Assembly (NCBI GenBank): GCA_013044085.1
Contig: JABEVI010000051.1
Span: 1 to 9,934 of the forward strand
DNA: 9,934 nucleotides
Source of the DNA: Steroidobacteraceae bacterium
GTDB taxonomy: Bacteria; Pseudomonadota; Gammaproteobacteria; Steroidobacterales; Steroidobacteraceae
Direction: 5' to 3'
Numbering within the stretch: the stretch's first letter is position 1; the number at the start of each line of letters is the position of its first letter. Shown here piece by piece: positions 6,437 to 9,934 of the stretch. A program made the translations under genes and the position numbers. The notes below the pieces were generated by a model, which did not search any database, was not told where the DNA came from, and was given only the letters and a program-made list of their open reading frames with translations.

Positions 6437-7219
6437 ATGAGTTCATCGCCGGAATTGCAGGCGGCGCTCGAGGCCGCGGCCGCGGCTGCCGAGATCGCCC
6501 GCTCGCTGTACCGCCGTAATCTCGCGGTTCGGCTGAAATCGGACAAATCACCGGTCACCGAGGCCGATGTGCGTTGCGAACTGGCGATTCGCGAGATCCT
6601 CTCCTCCCGATTCCCCGCCTACGGGTTCTTCGGCGAGGAGACGGGCGGTACGGCCGCCGAGACGGAGTCTGCGTGGCTGGTCGACCCGATCGACGGCACC
6701 AAGGCGTTTATTCGCGAGTATCCGATGTTTTCGACCCAGATCGCGCTGATGCGGTGCGGAGAAATCGTCCTCGGTGTTTCCAGCGCACCGGTCTACGGGG
6801 AGATCGCCCATGCGGAGCGTGGCTGCGGCGCATTCTTGAACGGCCAGCGTATCGCCGTCAGCGACCTCGATGAACTCGAGGTGGCGGCGCTGTCCTCGGG
6901 CAACTTGAAGACGCTCGCGAGCGGCACCCTCTGGAACCGCTATGGAGACCTCGTTGCACGCGTCGGACGGATTCGCGGCTACGGGGATTTCCTGCACTAT
7001 CATCTGCTCGCGGCCGGCAAGATCGATGTCGTTGTGGAGAGCGACGTGAACGTGCTCGACATCGCCGCGGCGGTCGCGATCGTCAGCGAGGCGGGAGGCG
7101 TATTTACCGACCTCGAGGGTCGGCCGATCACGCTTTCCTCGACCACCGTGCTCGCCAGCAACGGTCGTCTGCACGCCAAGGTGCTGGCCGCGCTCGGCGC
7201 GGCCGCAGCCCGGAGGTGA
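6437..7219 (+). CDS. Inositol-monophosphatase-family phosphatase, probably HisN-type histidinol-phosphatase
   Basis: A Mg2+-dependent phosphatase of 260 residues in the IMPase superfamily. Metal-site motifs are SPVTEAD (38-44), GEETG (66-70, ligand Glu67), LVDPIDGTKAFI (81-92, ligands Asp83 and Asp86) and VLDIAAAVAIVSEAGGVF (206-223, ligand Asp208). KAFIREYPMFSTQIAL after the DPIDGT motif, and RGYGDFLHYHLLAAGKIDVVVE (starting at 180), resemble HisN histidinol-phosphatases more than SuhB or CysQ. HisN would convert L-histidinol phosphate to histidinol, but no other his gene is present, so substrate is uncertain; CysQ-like nucleotidase or a general inositol phosphatase remain possible. The usual Trp before the last metal Asp is Leu207. 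A strong AAGGAG site fixes the start. It converges on pdxH with a 12-bp gap. Confidence 0.8.
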   Translation: MSSSPELQAALEAAAAAAEIARSLYRRNLAVRLKSDKSPVTEADVRCELAIREILSSRFPAYGFFGEETGGTAAETESAWLVDPIDGTKAFIREYPMFSTQIALMRCGEIVLGVSSAPVYGEIAHAERGCGAFLNGQRIAVSDLDELEVAALSSGNLKTLASGTLWNRYGDLVARVGRIRGYGDFLHYHLLAAGKIDVVVESDVNVLDIAAAVAIVSEAGGVFTDLEGRPITLSSTTVLASNGRLHAKVLAALGAAAARR

Positions 7220-7231
7220 ACCGCGCGCGTC

Positions 7232-7897
7232 TCAAGGCTGAAGGCGGGTCGCACTCCAGCCGGCGCCCGGGCCGGTGTCATCGCCACGTGTCCAGCGGGC
7301 GCGATCGTGGATCCGGAAATCGCCTTCGACCCACAATTCGATCGCCTCGATCCGCAGGAGATAGCCGCCCCAGTGCGCAGGGCGCGGCAGATCGACGCCG
7401 ATGCTCGCCGGCTCCGGCGTGCCCGGGCCTCCGTACGCAATACGGAAGCGGCGGGCGGCGGCGCCGACGGCATCGACCAGCGCCTGGCGCGACTCGACCG
7501 GTTCGCTCTGCCGGCTTGCCCACGCACCGAGCCGGCTTTGCCACGGGCGCGAGCCAAAATAGCGGTCGTTTTGCGCGTCCGAGAGCCGCTCGACACGCCC
7601 TTCGGCGCGCACCTGACGATGCCGGTGATCCCAATGAAAGACGATGGCGGCCCGTGGGTTGTCCGCGAGTTCGCGACCTTTGCGGGATTCGTAATTGGTG
7701 TAGAAGAAGATCGAGCCGGACGCGGCATCGATCTGCTTGCAAAGTACGACGCGCGCCGACGGCTGGCCGTGTGTGTCGACGGTGGCGAGGACCATGGCGT
7801 TCGGATTCGGTTGCGACGATGCCCTGACCGCATCCTCGAGCCAGTTGGCGGCAAGCTTCACCGGATTTTCCGGCAGCGGATCGGCTAAAGTCTCCAT
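7232..7897 (-). CDS. pdxH: Pyridoxamine/pyridoxine 5'-phosphate oxidase
   Basis: An FMN-dependent cytosolic enzyme that oxidises pyridoxamine or pyridoxine 5'-phosphate to PLP, the last step of vitamin B6 synthesis and salvage. Numbered from ATG 7897 (221 residues), it shows MVLATVDTHGQPSARVVLCK (35-54), FFYTNYESRKGREL (64-77), RQVRAEG (94-100), RYFGSRPWQSRLGAWASRQS (112-131), WGGY (176-179) and RIHDR (195-199). By alignment with E. coli, the PLP-contacting residues Lys54, Tyr113, Arg117, Ser121, Arg195 and His197 are all kept. Two departures are visible: the N-terminus lacks the segment carrying the E. coli lid residues Arg14/Tyr17, and about 13-15 extra residues precede PRPAHWGG. A GTG at 7903 would add two residues; neither start has a clear ribosome site. 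It supplies the cofactor of BioA, but no operon links them. Confidence 0.92.
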   Translation of the reverse strand: METLADPLPENPVKLAANWLEDAVRASSQPNPNAMVLATVDTHGQPSARVVLCKQIDAASGSIFFYTNYESRKGRELADNPRAAIVFHWDHRHRQVRAEGRVERLSDAQNDRYFGSRPWQSRLGAWASRQSEPVESRQALVDAVGAAARRFRIAYGGPGTPEPASIGVDLPRPAHWGGYLLRIEAIELWVEGDFRIHDRARWTRGDDTGPGAGWSATRLQP

Positions 7898-7932
7898 GCG
7901 CACATGGTAGCTGCGCCGGGCGCGTCCGTCAC

Positions 7933-7947
7933 CCGGGCTTTGCCCGG
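7933..7947. repeat. GC-rich hairpin in the pdxH-tyrA divergent region
   Basis: CCGGGC (7933-7938) pairs perfectly with GCCCGG (7942-7947) around a TTT loop. It lies between two divergent starts, so it is unlikely to terminate either gene. It could be a single copy of a REP-like dispersed element or a regulatory dyad. I see no second copy in this window. Confidence 0.3.
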
Positions 7948-7948
7948 C

Positions 7949-7977
7949 TTGCGGTCGTCGTGGCCGCCCAGTAAAAA
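7949..7977 (+). promoter_or_regulatory. Candidate sigma-70 promoter for tyrA
   Basis: TTGCGG (7949-7954), a 17-bp spacer, then TAAAAA (7972-7977). The -10 matches four of six consensus bases and the -35 three of six. The predicted start near 7984 leaves a leader of about 45 nt before the ATG at 8029. I saw no TyrR-box-like sequence, and the leader is too short to hold an obvious attenuator. Confidence 0.3.
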
Positions 7978-8028
7978 GGGATACGAGGCCGTGAACGGGT
8001 TGCGGCCGCCGAGAGAAGGTGGGATTGG

Positions 8029-9132
8029 ATGAACTTGGACGAACTTCGCGGCGCCTTGAGCGAACTCGACGGTCAACTCGTCGACTTGGTTGCCCGACGC
8101 CAGGCGCTCAGCGAACAGGTCGCCGCGGTAAAGCGCGCGACCGGCCGGCCGACCCGCGACTTTGGACGGGAACGCGAGGTGATCCTGCGCGGCCGGGATG
8201 CGGCACAGCGTTTGCACGTATCGCCCGATCTGGTCGAGTCGCTGCTGCGCCTCCTGATCCAATCCTCGCTCGCGACCCAGGAGCATGCGCGCGTCGCGGC
8301 GCAGGCCCAAGGCAGCGGCAAGCGCGCGCTGGTGATCGGCGGGCGCGGCAAGATGGGCGGATGGTTCGCCGATTTTCTCGCGTCGCAGGGCTTTCGCGTC
8401 GCGATTGCCGATCCTGCGGGTCCGCACGCGCCATTCGATTTCGTCGCCGACTGGCGGTACGACCCGCTCGATCAGGACCTGATCGTGCTGGCCACGCCGC
8501 TTGGGGCGACGGCCGCGCTGCTCTGCGCGCTCGCCGAGCGGGCGCCGCGCGGTCTGATTTTCGACCTGGGAAGCCTGAAGACTCCGTTGCGCGCCGGGCT
8601 CGGTGCATTGGTGAGCGCCGGCTGCCGGGTCACCTCGCTGCACCCGATGTTCGGGCCCGACACCGAGTTGCTGTCCGGCCGCCACGTGATCTTCATCGAC
8701 CTCGGACACCGGGAAGCCTTGCGAGAAGCGCAGGAGCTGTTCGCGCCGACCATGGCCGAGCGCGTCGTCATGGGTCTCGACGAGCATGACCGCCTGATCG
8801 CGTATGTGCTCGGGCTGTCGCACGCACTTAATATCGCGTTCTTCACGGCCCTTGCCGAGAGCGGTGAAGCCGCGCCGCGCATGGCACGACTGTCGAGCAC
8901 CACCTTCGATGCGCAACTCGACGTGGCGAGTCGTGTGGCCGCCGAGAGCCCGGAGCTGTACTTCGAAATTCAGAGTCTGAACGAATACGGAGGCGAGTCC
9001 TTGCGCGCGCTGCGTGACGCGGTTGACCGGCTGATCGGCGCAGTAGCGGCCGGGGATGCGGCCGGGTTCGCGGCGATGATGAACCGTGGCCGGGCCTATC
9101 TCGACGGCCGCGCCGCATCGCGAATCGGCTGA
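8029..9132 (+). CDS. tyrA: Bifunctional chorismate mutase / prephenate dehydrogenase (T-protein)
   Basis: Catalyses chorismate to prephenate and prephenate to 4-hydroxyphenylpyruvate, the committed steps of tyrosine synthesis, in the cytosol. The 367 residues match the usual T-protein length. The AroQ-type chorismate mutase domain (about 1-90) keeps the active-site Arg7, Arg24, Lys35 and Glu50 by alignment with E. coli. The dehydrogenase begins at about 98 with the Rossmann motif GGRGKMG (104-110); Asp128 at the end of the second strand suggests NAD+ preference. DLGSLKTPL (179-187), LHPMFGPD with His205, and GLSHALNIAF with His265 mark the prephenate site. There is no ACT domain. AAGGTG at 8016-8021 supports the start. 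A diguanylate cyclase gene follows 5 bp after the stop. Confidence 0.95.
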   Translation: MNLDELRGALSELDGQLVDLVARRQALSEQVAAVKRATGRPTRDFGREREVILRGRDAAQRLHVSPDLVESLLRLLIQSSLATQEHARVAAQAQGSGKRALVIGGRGKMGGWFADFLASQGFRVAIADPAGPHAPFDFVADWRYDPLDQDLIVLATPLGATAALLCALAERAPRGLIFDLGSLKTPLRAGLGALVSAGCRVTSLHPMFGPDTELLSGRHVIFIDLGHREALREAQELFAPTMAERVVMGLDEHDRLIAYVLGLSHALNIAFFTALAESGEAAPRMARLSSTTFDAQLDVASRVAAESPELYFEIQSLNEYGGESLRALRDAVDRLIGAVAAGDAAGFAAMMNRGRAYLDGRAASRIG

Positions 9133-9137
9133 ATGCC

Positions 9138-9934
9138 ATGTCCGGCGAACACCCCATCGCCGAGGCGGAGGATCTGAAGAAACGCCTTGCCGAACTCACG
9201 GCCGAGGCGGCGCATAACGCTGCGATTCTCAAGCGCACGCAGTCCCGGGAATTGATGCTCTTGCGTGCCGAGGGCCTGTCTCAATTGTTGCGCGAAATGG
9301 TCGAGGGCCTGCGCGATTCCTACGGGCTCGATGCGGTCCGCGTGGTGCTGCTCGATCCGCAGCATGAGATCCGCCACTTGTTGATCGCCGGCGGCGATCG
9401 CCCCGAGGAGTTTCGGCAGGTTGTCTTCACCGATTCGCTGATCGGTCTTGCCCCACAGCTGACGAACCTGCAGAGGCCCTGGCTCGGTCCGTACCTCGGC
9501 GCCGATCACCATCTGTTGTTCGGTGGCGGCAGCGACTTGAAGAGCATCGCCCTGGTGTCCCTGCCGCGCAAGGATCGTGCGATCGGCGCCCTTTGCTTCG
9601 CGAGCCGGGATCCGACCCGCTTCACGCGTCATCACGGCACGGATTTTCTCGCCCATCTGGGCGCGGTCGCGGGTGTGTGCATCGAGAATGCGATCAACAA
9701 CGCCCGCCTGCTACGCGCCGGCATCACCGATTTTCTCACCGGATGGCACAACCGACGTTATTTGCAGCAGCGCCTGAAGGAGGAAATGGGGCGTGCGCAA
9801 CGCAATGCCATGTCGATCGCCTGCTTGATGATCGACGTCGATCGGTTCAAGGCGGTCAACGACGCCTACGGTCACCTGGCCGGGGATAGTGCGCTGCGGG
9901 AAGTCGCGCATCGTGTCGAGGCGCAGATTCGCAG
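9138..9934 (+). CDS. DUF484/GAF-like sensor with GGDEF diguanylate cyclase domain (3' end outside window)
   Basis: The reading frame stays open to the window edge, giving 265 residues. An N-terminal helical segment (about 5-60, coiled-coil-like) leads into a DUF484/GAF-like sensor domain (about 60-190) with KSIALVSLPRKDRAIGALCF and GTDFLAHLGAVAGVCIENA. This is followed by the start of a GGDEF domain with DFLTGWHNRRYLQQRL and MIDVDRFKAVNDAYGHLAGD, which carry the first metal Asp and the substrate-contacting Asn-Asp. The GG(D/E)EF loop and any inhibitory site lie beyond the window, so activity cannot be judged. The family makes cyclic di-GMP from two GTP. There is no signal peptide or membrane segment, so it should be cytosolic. 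ATG at 9138 lies 5 bp after the tyrA stop with no clear ribosome site, suggesting translational coupling. Confidence 0.88.
   Translation, partial: MSGEHPIAEAEDLKKRLAELTAEAAHNAAILKRTQSRELMLLRAEGLSQLLREMVEGLRDSYGLDAVRVVLLDPQHEIRHLLIAGGDRPEEFRQVVFTDSLIGLAPQLTNLQRPWLGPYLGADHHLLFGGGSDLKSIALVSLPRKDRAIGALCFASRDPTRFTRHHGTDFLAHLGAVAGVCIENAINNARLLRAGITDFLTGWHNRRYLQQRLKEEMGRAQRNAMSIACLMIDVDRFKAVNDAYGHLAGDSALREVAHRVEAQIR

Noticed and set aside
6310..6558. N-terminal extension of the adenosyltransferase up to 6558
   Set aside because: It runs antisense to the phosphatase gene and its ribosome site, and the family N-terminus begins at 6309.
7885..8916. A 343-codon open frame on the minus strand opposite tyrA
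   Set aside because: No recognisable domain; composition is that of a shadow frame, and the sense strand encodes complete TyrA.
1..9934. Defence system, mobile element, CRISPR array, toxin-antitoxin pair or secondary-metabolite cluster
   Set aside because: Every sizeable coding stretch is accounted for by a known chromosomal family; no transposase, integrase, repeat array or tRNA-like sequence was seen.

Overview
The window looks like ordinary chromosomal DNA of a GC-rich gammaproteobacterium. By eye it is roughly two-thirds G+C, but I did not compute this. Three things point to the group: a TyrA with chorismate mutase fused to prephenate dehydrogenase and no ACT domain, a ChpA/PilL-type hybrid chemotaxis kinase followed by a ChpC-like CheW protein, and AmpD close to the enterobacterial and pseudomonad type. 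The overall mix resembles Xanthomonadales/Nevskiales-like relatives, but that placement is inference. I see no rRNA, tRNA, CRISPR array, insertion sequence, phage gene or attachment site.

Layout. Positions 1-2955 (+) hold the 3' part of a ChpA-type kinase (Hpt, dimerisation, ATPase, CheW and receiver domains) and, 15 bp later, chpC. Together they are the distal end of a type IV pilus/twitching signalling operon. Positions 2989-5105 (-) hold an overlapping pair, bioA then rsmE, joining biotin synthesis to 16S rRNA methylation. Positions 5147-5749 (+) are ampD (cell-wall recycling). Its 3' end overlaps by 16 bp the 3' end of a PduO-type cob(I)alamin adenosyltransferase at 5734-6309 (-). A 127-bp divergent region separates that gene from an inositol-monophosphatase-family gene, probably HisN-like, at 6437-7219 (+). 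This gene converges, 12 bp away, on pdxH at 7232-7897 (-), the PLP oxidase. After a 131-bp divergent region come tyrA at 8029-9132 (+) and, 5 bp later, a DUF484-GGDEF diguanylate cyclase that runs off the window at 9934.

How the genes relate. Most are single housekeeping genes that change strand every one or two genes, so the block has three convergent and three divergent junctions and very little noncoding DNA. The intact functional units are chpA-chpC (surface motility signalling), bioA-rsmE and tyrA-GGDEF. Cofactors recur as a theme: biotin (BioA), adenosylcobalamin (PduO-type) and PLP (PdxH, needed by BioA). I take this as loose clustering, not a pathway.

I looked for an undescribed system and found no convincing one. 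The points most worth a second look are the tight tyrA-diguanylate cyclase coupling, several family-motif departures (BioA Cys27, HisN-like Leu207, a short PdxH N-terminus plus an inserted loop), and the compact strand-alternating layout.
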